In this document: in pieces, positions 17,394-25,293 of the stretch | How positions within the stretch are numbered: position 1 is the stretch's first letter | How the letters are laid out: each line of letters begins with the position of its first letter | NCBI GenBank assembly: GCA_903772945.1 | Contig: CAICTM010001636.1 | Span: 1-25,293, forward strand | DNA: 25,293 nt | Reading direction: 5' to 3' | Source of the DNA: Seminavis robusta | Taxonomy: Eukaryota > Bacillariophyta > Bacillariophyceae > Naviculales > Naviculaceae | Position numbers and translations under genes: made by a program | Notes under the pieces: model-generated | Database searches by the model: none | What the model was told of the DNA's origin: nothing | What the model saw: the letters and a program-made list of their open reading frames with translations, nothing else

Positions 17394-20042
17394 ATGTGGC
17401 ATCTTATTGAGCAACAGAAGCAGGAGCCGCTGCAGACGGCCAAGCGCCAGGCCCCAACAGCAGCAGCCATCCAGGAGAGGCAGGAACAGCTCAAGAGGCG
17501 TCGCTTGGCCAGACAAGCACATATAAAAAACCAGTTCGGTAGTGAATGGATTGATACCGAGAGCTTTTTCATCTATAAGACTGTTGCGGAACTCAAGGAA
17601 CACGGAGGCAGTATCGAAGAGTTCTTCGTGAAGCAATGTGAGACTCCAGAGTTTGCCGAAATGTGGTCGGAAATCGGATATCGACCGTCGTTTCATCCCA
17701 ACACGACTCTCTCTTCGGAACGTCAAAAAATGTTTCTGGATGCCATCCAAGAATTGCCGCCAGACGCCAAATTGGGGTTGGTTTTCCATGGAACCCACAC
17801 GGAAAACATCGCCCCTATCCTTAAGGATGGACTCGATCCTGCGAAGCGACGCAGACAGAGCATGGGACCGGGAGAATATTTTGCCACGCACCCCGGTGTT
17901 TCGACCAGTTACTGCCGAGGCGCTTGTGGTGATGGTCTAAAAATGTTGGCATTTGTCGTGGTCTTGCCCCCTGCACTGCATCACAAGTTGCGTGAACGGA
18001 ATGTTGGCTCTAGGGAGAAGGAAGAGGATGGCAAGCAGGAAGAAGATAAGAAACCTCCAGCGACAAAAGAAGATTCCAAGCCAAAGGCAACGGATCAACC
18101 GCCACAATCTACCATGCCAAGTATGCAAGCAGCTGGTAGTGGTCCCACGGATCCTGCAACTTCCGGTGATGATGAATTGATAGTGGACCTTGTAGAAACT
18201 ACCATGAAGTTACACCAGCAAGCAAATGGAGGGGCGTCATCGTCACCGCCGCAAATAGCGTCCGCGCCAGGAGACCGAATATCACGCCAGTTAGATAACG
18301 TGGCAAGCACTTACCAGCAACAAGAGTCGAAACAAAACCAAGCACCACTGTCTGACATTGGTAATGGTACCACCCGTGCAAATACTGGGCCACGTGATGT
18401 GGTGCGTCTGGTAGACATGCTATCAATTCCACAACCGGGAGTTGGCAGCACCATCGCAGCAGCAGCACCATTGCCAGCGACAACAGCACCAGGAGGAAAT
18501 ACAAAGCCATGCCAGTTGGATGATGCGTCAAACACTCCCCAGCAACAAACTCTGAAGCAAAATTTGCATGCACCATTGTGTAGTGACACTGGTAATGGAA
18601 CCATCCACGCAGCCTTGAGACGAGATGATCTTGATGCAGTGCGCATATTGGGCAAGCTGAAGAATCCGCAACAGGGAACTAGCAGCATCATTGGAGCAGC
18701 AGCAGCGGTGGCATCTCCAGAAGCGTGGAATAGCATAGCATGTGGGTCACTGGAAGGAGATGCCAAGCCAAAGGACTCAGAGTTCAATACCAATTTCCAA
18801 CAAGCAGTGTTGCAGGCATGTTCCGAAGATTTAACAGCTGTCAATTCCAACCAAGCGCCGCCACACACCAGCTCAATGGATGTGCAAAGTGTAGCAGCAG
18901 CAAAAGCATTGGGAGGAGGTCAAATGTCACACCTTTGCATGGCAGGTGGGTCACAGCAAGGAGCAATGGGGCCAAATAACTCTGATTTCAATATCGGCTT
19001 CTTACAAGGGCTGCGTCAGGGGTTAACTGGAGATTCACAAGCAGTCAATTCCAACCAAGCGCCGCAGCGCACCTGCACAAATGATGTGCAATGCAAGGGC
19101 ACAGCAAGTGGGTCACAACAAGGAAATACAAAGCCAAATACTGCAGCATTCAATACCAGTTTCCTACAAGGGATGCTACAGGCACTCAGTGGAGATTCAC
19201 AAGCTGTCAATTCCAACAAAGTGCACCAGCACACCAGTCAGTGTGGAGCAGCATCACCATCCGGAGAGTATCAAGTGCCATACCATGGCATAGCGGGCAC
19301 TCCAGGAGATTCCAAGCCAATATCTCAGGGAACATTTATCGATGGATCAGCAGTTGATACCAGCAACCAGCATGCAAAGTCACCTACGCCAGGGCGAAGC
19401 AAATGGTATCAACAGCCTACTAGTCCACCTAATGGACATACACTTGGACTTCCGAGGAGGGCTGCTCTACGGAGGAGGGCTATTCTACGAGGAGGAGGAG
19501 GGGTCGTTGTTGTGGACAACAATGCTCATCAACTGCCCATTGGTGTTGTTCAGTTTGAACACCTCGAAGGAAATCGACACAGGAGCTATTATGGCTTGTC
19601 GTCGAGAGCCCATGCGATGGCAACATTGCCGCAGCAATTGGGAGGATCGGTAACGGTCACCAATCAATTCGCAGCAGGGTTGACGGTCGCCCAGCAGGCA
19701 GCAGCGGCCGCCAGAGAATCTGAAGTGAAGGCTCAAATCATGCAAGATCTGATTGCGAACAAGGTTGATGTAGCTTCGGAAAAGTACACCAAGCATAAAG
19801 CCGCTCTGTCAGAAACTGCGAGGAAGGAAATTGCTTGGTATGTTCGCCAGAGGGTGGACGAAGATGTGATTCCTTTTTACTTTGCAGATTTGTTGGCTCC
19901 CATAAGGGTTGCCGGCCAGCAAGTGGTCCCCGCTCTTGGTGCATCAATCTCGGTGAAGCCAGCTGTCATTCCGATTCAAGACGAGAATACACGAGCTCCT
20001 GCATTGAGTGATCTTGATGTTTTAAAATTTGGAGCCTTCTAG
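17394..20042 (+). CDS. PARP/ADP-ribosyltransferase-like protein with large repeat-rich insert
   Basis: 882 residues in one exon; first in-frame ATG chosen. An N-terminal Gln-rich helix with basic K-R-R-R-L-A-R may be nuclear-targeting. Residues about 125-192 resemble the PARP-type ART fold: L-V-F-H-G-T-H-T-E-N-I (His132), I-L-K-D-G-L, G-P-G-E-Y-F-A-T (Tyr162), S-T-S-Y-C, and M-L-A-F-V-V-V-L-P. A K/E-rich then Gln/Asn/Ala/Ser-rich stretch of roughly 510 residues follows, with two copies of a roughly 75-residue unit (292-444) and three of a shorter unit (about 452-620: F-N-x-x-F-x-Q, then A-V-N-S-N). V-V-V-V-D-N-N-A-H-Q-L-P-I-G-V-V-Q-F (704-721) resembles the last strands of the ART domain; the usual catalytic Glu position is Gly. 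A charged helical C-terminus follows. PARP-family enzymes transfer ADP-ribose from NAD+. Without the Glu, mono-transfer or no activity is likely. The gene lies between the two inverted-repeat arms. Confidence 0.75.
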   Translation: MWHLIEQQKQEPLQTAKRQAPTAAAIQERQEQLKRRRLARQAHIKNQFGSEWIDTESFFIYKTVAELKEHGGSIEEFFVKQCETPEFAEMWSEIGYRPSFHPNTTLSSERQKMFLDAIQELPPDAKLGLVFHGTHTENIAPILKDGLDPAKRRRQSMGPGEYFATHPGVSTSYCRGACGDGLKMLAFVVVLPPALHHKLRERNVGSREKEEDGKQEEDKKPPATKEDSKPKATDQPPQSTMPSMQAAGSGPTDPATSGDDELIVDLVETTMKLHQQANGGASSSPPQIASAPGDRISRQLDNVASTYQQQESKQNQAPLSDIGNGTTRANTGPRDVVRLVDMLSIPQPGVGSTIAAAAPLPATTAPGGNTKPCQLDDASNTPQQQTLKQNLHAPLCSDTGNGTIHAALRRDDLDAVRILGKLKNPQQGTSSIIGAAAAVASPEAWNSIACGSLEGDAKPKDSEFNTNFQQAVLQACSEDLTAVNSNQAPPHTSSMDVQSVAAAKALGGGQMSHLCMAGGSQQGAMGPNNSDFNIGFLQGLRQGLTGDSQAVNSNQAPQRTCTNDVQCKGTASGSQQGNTKPNTAAFNTSFLQGMLQALSGDSQAVNSNKVHQHTSQCGAASPSGEYQVPYHGIAGTPGDSKPISQGTFIDGSAVDTSNQHAKSPTPGRSKWYQQPTSPPNGHTLGLPRRAALRRRAILRGGGGVVVVDNNAHQLPIGVVQFEHLEGNRHRSYYGLSSRAHAMATLPQQLGGSVTVTNQFAAGLTVAQQAAAAARESEVKAQIMQDLIANKVDVASEKYTKHKAALSETARKEIAWYVRQRVDEDVIPFYFADLLAPIRVAGQQVVPALGASISVKPAVIPIQDENTRAPALSDLDVLKFGAF
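18750..19240 (+). repeat. Three diverged copies of a coding repeat in the ART-like gene
   Basis: Copies at about 18755-18870, 18955-19080 and 19115-19237, each containing a TTCAATACC/TTCAATATC-like start and a shared GATTCACAAGC-GTCAATTCCAAC core (the first copy more diverged). Copies are in frame and translate to F-N-x-x-F-x-Q-x-x-x-Q-x-x-x-x-D-x-x-A-V-N-S-N units. Confidence 0.85.
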
Positions 20043-20182
20043 CTAGCTAGGTCGTCTCCACGCTCAATGGCACCTAAAGTAAAACCAGCCTGCAGGCTTA
20101 TCTAAGTCAGCGGGAGCTGCGATACCTCGGCAGAAAGACAGATAGAAGAAGGAGGATTATGTTCGGATTGCACCCATCTTTC

Positions 20183-20230
20183 AAGCTAGCCCTGGCGACA
20201 ACACCCGACTACGTCGTGTGTTGCCGCCCG
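20183..20230. repeat. 48-bp hairpin-bearing subrepeat, copy A
   Basis: Identical over 48 bp to 20268-20315. It starts AAGCTAGCCCTGG and ends TTGCCGCCCG. Inside, GGCGACAACAC pairs with GTGTTGCCGCC (one G-T-type mismatch) and CGAC with GTCG around a TAC loop, so 20194-20228 is a long near-perfect palindrome. Confidence 0.9.
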
Positions 20231-20267
20231 GTATCATTCATTCCCTCATTGCAACCTTCTTTTTATT

Positions 20268-20315
20268 AAGCTAGCCCTGGCGACAACACCCGACTACGTC
20301 GTGTGTTGCCGCCCG
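20268..20315. repeat. 48-bp hairpin-bearing subrepeat, copy B
   Basis: Second exact copy of the subrepeat at 20183-20230, starting 85 bp further on. The palindrome occupies 20279-20313. Exact identity between the copies, compared with the divergence between arms, points to recent duplication or gene conversion. Confidence 0.9.
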
Positions 20316-20375
20316 CTACTCTATAATTTACCAGCTGCCATTCCCTTATTGTAACTCTAACCTTTACAGCTCCTG

Positions 20376-22715
20376 TTGGCTTATTGTGCTGTTGTGATGA
20401 TTGCACTAACCTTAAATATTAATGATTTATTCCAACCCCTAACTTGTATTGAACCATCAATGTTCAGTTTTGTTGGCTCATGACTATCTCTATCCTTATA
20501 CTTTGGCTTCACCGGAATAGGGAAAAAGGGGTAGAGGACTCAGGCAGTTAACCTGCCGAGGTAAATAAAAGTTTTCATGAGCATTGCATGTATTATCCGC
20601 TCTTGAATGCTTGAATGACCACCATGGCGCTACCGGGTATTCCTCTATAGATAAACCCATTACTATCAGTACTCTCTTCCTCCACACGGCATCAACAGCG
20701 CCATCGTTGGTGCCACTAGCAACAATCAGCGACGGTTGCCTCCAACTAGGAGAGCCGAAGAACGATCGACCCATCAATCCAGTCATTCCACGCTCACCGT
20801 GGCACTATGAAAAACCCATTTTCGACAGTCCCTCTGTACGCAGGAAAAGATGCTGGTATGCTTGCACAGGAGAAGATTCATGTGTCGCGGAAGCAACAAT
20901 CAGCCATGGCTGTTGGCGAGGCATAAGGCACGCCACCAACTCGTATTTGCTGTTCCTCTTGAAGGGCTGTTCCATTCTGTTGCACTACTAACAATATCTC
21001 TACCTATTTGCTCTTTATCTTTCCCTTGTGAACAAGACAAGATTCACTTCCTTGCCCATGAGTTGATGGTGGATGCAACGTCAGATAGTACAATTAACAC
21101 ACACCTCCATGGAAGATTACCCCAGTCAGTCTATTGCCAGATACCTCAGGCCTTGTCGGAATGCGGCCTGGAATAGCATGGGTGGAAAACTAAACGAATG
21201 GTGTGTGATGGTTGGATCTTGTGGCTGACACTTCAAATCGATCACCGTGTCTCCTATCTCCGGTGTTGGTTGTTGTTGACCGGTCGAAGATTAGTACCCC
21301 AGTCAGTTGCTGTTGGAAGAATTCTTCTTGTCTAATGTATAGCCATACCAAAATGTGGAATATTAGTGTTGCAGCTGTGGATACGGCCTTTGTGTGTGTG
21401 CATTGTCAGGTAGCTTCTTCCGGTTGATTGTTACGTTTGAATGACTCGACGACGGTGTTGCCTGGAGATAGAGCTGGAGTAACAGAGGCTGTACCGGTAG
21501 CGACCAAAGCAGCCTCTCCTATTCAAGTATCCAGAGCGATCGACTCGACACTGATGTTTCCTTGGCTGTTGGCAGTGCAGTAAGAGAATAGAAAGTAAGA
21601 AATATATATGGGGATTTCTCTGCTCTTCTGAAACTGCAGACAACTGGTGCATTACCCTTGCTCTTCTCCAAAATTCATCATGGGCCGAGAAAAGAAAACC
21701 TTCCCAAGCTGGTATGATTGCAATGAGGATGGCTTTCACTTCTGCACCGGAGACGCTCCAAATGACTGAGCCTTGAAACGGTAGAGGTTTGGCCGATCAA
21801 CTCGTTCGACCAATCAAAAAAGCGTCACTATTGACGTTCCAGCTTGGATTAAATTCAATGAGGAAGAGAAGTCAGTGCTGTACCTTCAATAATAACCCAC
21901 GTGATGATAGTCGATCGGCCGATTGATTCCTCCTCCACCATTGTGAAGATTGAGAGGGATCCAACGCTTCGGTCATGGTAGCTGACCATTAGCCACTCCC
22001 ACTATCCAGCATGCTGCCAAAAGCAATCCCATCAATGATAGCTTAAAGAAATTGTGACAATAATTATGTGGACCAGTACTACAAAAAAGGCTTGAACATG
22101 TGGAGATGGGACACTACATGTACTAATCTCCGTGAGATGTGTGGGAGAAAGATTGAAAAGAAGCCGACTGACTACGACCAAAAGGCCGAAACTCGCTCCG
22201 TACTCGGCCAACCGACTATCCAAGGGTATCCACCCCACTGCATGAGTGTGTGATAGAAGCCTTCAGACTCAAATAACAAAAAACAGCCTCTGGTGTTACC
22301 AGTCGAACAGCCGAAAAGCACCATTGTCAAGCCTCCATCCGTTTTTCCTATTAATAGGATCCACTTGGCAACGTGGTTACCGTGCCGAACCGTTAACACG
22401 TGTTAATTACATTTGGGATTTGGGAGGAACTTGAATGTGTGACTGGTATTTGGTCTTAAGTCTTTTTATGTGTATCGGCATCCGTTGTTGTCCACCGTGT
22501 GGTTGCATCATTAAAACTTGGTACAAATTTCTACAGTAGTGCACGTGCCTTAGAAAGGACTACCCCACCCCCAAACCCCAAACAAGTCATCTCTATGGAG
22601 ACGAAATAGAGTGCATCACCACAATGCTCACTTCAGATTTCGCTCCCAAGCCTGGAAGCATATGAGAATGGATGCTTGTTGGGTTGCTGCCATGGAATGG
22701 ATTTGTACCGGTACC
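20376..22715. other. Gene-poor region right of the inverted-repeat unit
   Basis: 2.3 kb with only short open frames, none of which I recognise. A minus-strand frame at 20496-20786 reads like decayed coding sequence (S-L-I-V-A-S-G-T-N-D-G...W-W-S-F-K-H-S-R), and a related L-I-V-A-S word appears on the same strand near 20900, but no intact gene can be built. The remainder shows no RNA gene or clear repeat. Confidence 0.5.
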
Positions 22716-22795
22716 AGTACTACGGATTCGGGAAGAACTGTCCTTTTCTATGCTCGGAAGCGGATTTCCCTCTCTCGGAAGGAGATTTTCCTTCC
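22716..22795 (+). repeat. Left arm of second inverted repeat
   Basis: Matches the reverse complement of 22916-23023. Shared blocks are TACTACGGATTCGGGAAG, AACTGTCCTTTTC, CGGAAGCGGATTT and CGGAAGG-GATTTTCCTT. It begins next to a GGTACCAGTAC word. Confidence 0.88.
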
Positions 22796-22915
22796 CAGTA
22801 CATAGATTGTGTAGGTTTCTACGTGAGCCGTAATCCGAACTCCTGGTCAAAATCGCCTGTGATCTTTCTCCGCTGACTCTATCCTTAAACAGGGAATGTT
22901 CCTTAAGTAAAGCTC

Positions 22916-23023
22916 AAGGAAAATCGCCTTCCGGTCTGGTGAAATTGGCTTGGGAGGGTGGCAAATCCGCTTCCGGGCCTGGAAAAGGACAGTTCTTCCC
23001 GAATCCGTAGTATCTACAGTACT
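22916..23023 (-). repeat. Right arm of second inverted repeat
   Basis: Inverted counterpart of 22716-22795, about 28 bp longer owing to extra sequence between blocks. The arms enclose 120 bp, so the whole 308-bp unit could fold into one long stem-loop, the size and shape of a miniature inverted-repeat (MITE or foldback) element. Confidence 0.85.
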
Positions 23024-24117
23024 CAAATAGCTTAGCTGTCTAATTTGCAAATCCGATCAAGAGTGCTCTCCGAGAAAAGATACGGTACCAGGTACTGGCT
23101 ACCGTACTGTTGCTTCAGTACGGAATCGAAATTGGGGAGGCCTCTAGCTCCTCGAGAACATGGTCAAAATGGGAAAAATCATGTGCGCTCCCATGCCTCT
23201 ATGAATAAAGTAAGGGAGCGAATATTATTTTTCCATGGGTTGGGCACTTTCTGGTCATGAACAACGCCTCCCCAGTGTTGAAATGGGTCAACTCGCTGAT
23301 TTTCAACTGAAATACCAAAATGTGAGCGCAAAATGTGAGGTTAGTTTTAAACTAGATGGCTGGCTCTCCAGTCACAGACCGTCTTTCACTGTTTGGATTT
23401 AGCCGTTGCACCAGAAATCAATCGCACAACAAGTTTCACGACCATGTTTGTCAGTGAAAGCCCATGTTGCTCACATCCTTTCGTTCCGCGAAACCAATCA
23501 GCGACCATGTTGAATGTCAACCTCTCCTCTCACAAGACATCCGATTGAAATTCCACAATGATGGCTTGCCTCTTTATCAGATGGGATCGATATTTGGGAC
23601 CATGGGGATTGATGCAAGATTCAGTAAGAGAGGACGAACCTCCTGGATTCAACTGACAAAGATCGCGATCGACAGCATCCGAATCAGTCAGTCAGTCGGA
23701 GACGTCTTCAGTTCAGTTCAGTCAGATGCCATCTCATTATTTTGACTATCGAAACAGCAAACCTCTGCAGCGACCAAATGGCTCTTCTTCTTCATTATCT
23801 TTCTTCCGGTCGATCGATCGATGACCATGGGGATCGGCCGTTCGCTGGGCCGTCGTTTGGTTGGGATCCTTCTTCTTGGGCTGTTATTTTGCGCTGTCAC
23901 GTCATCTTACAAGGCTCCTTCCGATCCACGCTCCCTCCGTCGATCCACCGAGCGAACGTCTCTTCCACTGGCTTCTTTGGTTACCAATCAATCGCGCCGC
24001 TCCTCGCCGTCGCTCCTGAACGTCTTGTCAGATTCTTCGTTCTGTCCACCCTTGCTGACTCCGTCGTTGATTTGGATGCTTGCGCAACACCTCGAAACTG
24101 CAGCTTCAACCACCACC
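23024..24117. other. Intergenic region left of the transposase-like gene
   Basis: No supportable gene. Notable are another KpnI-type pair (GGTACCAGGTAC, about 23084) and tandem TCAGTCAG / TTCAGTTCAG words at about 23685-23725. The frame of the downstream gene is open from 23821 and would add a hydrophobic start, but that extension has no other support. Confidence 0.5.
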
Positions 24118-25293
24118 ATGGCTCCATCCAAACGCAAGAGCAAGAAGAACCGCCGCCACAGTGGTACACTCAACCAAAGGAAAGGGCGAAAGAATTACTC
24201 TGCCTCTGAGATGGCTCGAAAGAAAAAGACTGTCACTCCTGCAACTCCTGAGGAAGCATTAGCAAGGTGTGTCAAGCGTGCGAGTGATGTGGCTGAAGCT
24301 TTGGGGATGAGTCCAACCTGTCGTTCTCATCATGCTTGGCTTGCAGAACTTTCCTCCGATGAGGAGGAGCCCCTCCGGTCATTGGCAGATCGCCTCAAGC
24401 CTGACGAAGACGTCAGATTGCTTCGGCGCAGATATTGCCAGAGGAGAGGGCGAAGAAGATGGCTATTGCATATCTTTATGCTTACAAGTATGCATTCCAC
24501 GAGGACACGGAAGAGACTCCATGGATCGGCATCAACGGCACGCAAGTCAAGATCCGCAAAGACTTGTACGAAGAGAGCAACCAGACCAAGTATGCTGACG
24601 TCTTCACTGACTTGCATCACTGCTGCGAGCAGCACATTGTGTATACTGGCCAGCGGGTTCATGCTGGACTCAAGCCCGTCATCATCCCAAATGACTCGTT
24701 TGATGCCGTCTTCATTGCCAACTGTATTGAACGGAAGAGCATGAGCGTTACAATGGCGATGCAATCTCTCAATCGTCTTCGAATTGAAAGAGGCTTGGTC
24801 CCTTATTCCAGGTCTGCCGTCGATGGCTTGAAGAAACGACTCAAGCACAGGGTGGTGCCAATTCGCAAGCGGAAGCAAGGCAACAGGGCCGTGAACTCCC
24901 CTTCTTGGGCACTTCGTCGTCATGGTTGGGCTACACAGCTGTTACTTCGCATGGGACATGATGTTGAGATTCCTGACCGGCTTCGTGAAGCTGCGCTGAT
25001 GGATCCTCCGGAGGAACTACCTCAGCGACAAGTTGTGTTGGGCTTGGACGGCTGGAACAGTGACGAATCGTCTGGTTCCTCTTACAAGGCGGAATCTTCC
25101 AGCTCGATTTCCAGTACGAGTTCCAGTCAACCGCCTCCGACTCCCCCTCCTGATGAAGTCAGTGCGAACGATGAAGGCAGTGCGAGTTCCAGTTCGGAAC
25201 AAGAGCCTGACGATTCCTCCCGTGCGTCATCTGGTTCTGGTTATGAGTTCCCACTTCCGTCTTGCTTTGATATTGAGAATCTCAAGCCGCTGG
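24118..25293 (+). pseudogene. Probable DDE-transposase-type gene, 5' part, apparent frameshift
   Basis: From an ACCACCATGG start, the frame encodes a basic N-terminus (K-R-K-S-K-K-N-R-R) and a helical, acidic segment to D-R-L-K-P-D-E-D (about 24412). The frame then runs on as arginine-rich shadow sequence, while another frame opens as Q-I-A-S-A-Q-I-L-P-E-E-R-A-K-K-M (24414 onward) and stays open to the window end, 293 codons. The second part contains S-R-S-A-V-D-G-L-K-K-R-L-K-H-R-V, R-K-R-K-Q-G-N-R and a W-A-L-R-R-H-G-W-A-T-Q-L-L-L-R-M-G block. This is the helix-turn-helix-like layout I associate with stramenopile Tc1/mariner-type transposase N-termini; then comes a Ser/Glu-rich linker. Restoring one reading needs a -1 shift near 24411-24414: a one-base loss, a sequencing error or, less likely, an unrecognised small intron. 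The catalytic DDE domain would lie beyond the window. Family assignment is tentative. Confidence 0.5.

Larger units (their letters stand above)
20093..20375 (-). repeat. Right arm of long inverted repeat
   Basis: Inverted copy of 16714-16979, beginning 50 bp after the stop codon of the ART-like gene, so the gene's 3' UTR probably runs into it. It is slightly longer than the left arm because its second subrepeat is complete; in the left arm the matching unit lacks about 25 bp between CTAGCC and GTGTTGCCGCC. No target-site duplication is seen. Confidence 0.88.

Noticed and set aside
18311..18868. 185-codon minus-strand frame
   Set aside because: Antisense to the repeat-rich insert of the ART-like gene; apparent length is due to biased codon composition.
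16700..20390. Target-site duplication flanking the inverted-repeat unit
   Set aside because: Bases just outside the two arms (GCTAGTAG on the left, TTGGCTTA on the right) do not match; none can be claimed.
21431..21739. Possible RNase H-like retroelement fragment on the minus strand (A-I-L-I-A-I-I-P-A-W-E)
   Set aside because: Only one short block resembles RNase H, without catalytic residues or any neighbouring reverse transcriptase sequence.
23821..24117. Signal-peptide-like N-terminal extension of the transposase-type gene
   Set aside because: A hydrophobic start does not fit a DNA-binding transposase, and the ATG at 24118 has better context just before the basic N-terminus.
24330..24923. 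197-codon minus-strand frame
   Set aside because: Antisense to the transposase-like frame, which has a coherent composition and helix-turn-helix-like motifs.
1..25293. tRNA, rRNA or CRISPR features
   Set aside because: No TPsiC-like GGTTCGAATC box with a matching cloverleaf, no rRNA signature and no regularly spaced repeat array were seen.

Overview
The window is nuclear DNA of a eukaryotic microalga, most probably a diatom. The genes are compact and carry short GT-AG introns of about 75-180 bp. An HSF-type DNA-binding protein is present, as in the expanded diatom HSF families. The NFU protein has a plastid presequence with a Q-A-F cleavage-like motif after an ER signal-like helix. An SPX-MFS transporter and a low-complexity poly-Asn protein are also present. 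Genus cannot be fixed from the sequence.

Layout. 1-941 (-): 5' part of a Nipped-B/SCC2-like cohesin loader, running off the left edge. 1819-2811 (-): HSF-domain protein. 3600-3782: decayed partial copy of the neighbouring NFU gene. 4044-5426 (-): plastid NFU iron-sulfur scaffold, three exons. 5807-7031 (+): CDK7-like kinase, three exons, divergent from NFU. 7188-9976 (-): SPX-MFS (PHT5/VPT-like) phosphate transporter, three exons. 10535-12312 (-): unassigned SHCW/WCxCEL protein, three exons. 12844-15215 (+): type III pantothenate kinase (CoaX-like) fused to Tudor-like modules, three exons. 15460-15885 (-): small repeat protein of unknown function. 16714-20375: unit bounded by two roughly 270-bp inverted repeats enclosing an 882-codon PARP/ADP-ribosyltransferase-like gene. 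20376-24117: gene-poor sequence with a second, smaller inverted repeat (22716-23023). 24118-25293 (+): start of a probable DDE-transposase-type gene with an apparent frameshift, running off the right edge.

The left 15 kb is ordinary housekeeping sequence: cohesion, transcription, Fe-S assembly, cell cycle/TFIIH, phosphate homeostasis and CoA synthesis. The genes are not an operon or pathway; only local promoter sharing (NFU/CDK7 and SHCW-protein/CoaX divergent pairs) is suggested. The right 10 kb is accessory: inverted repeats, hairpins, a repeat-rich ART-like gene and a transposase fragment. The most unusual items are the inverted-repeat-bounded ART gene, whose catalytic fold appears split by a roughly 510-residue repetitive insert, and the CoaX-Tudor fusion. 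Exon boundaries were placed by eye from splice consensus, reading frame and family alignment, with no transcript evidence.
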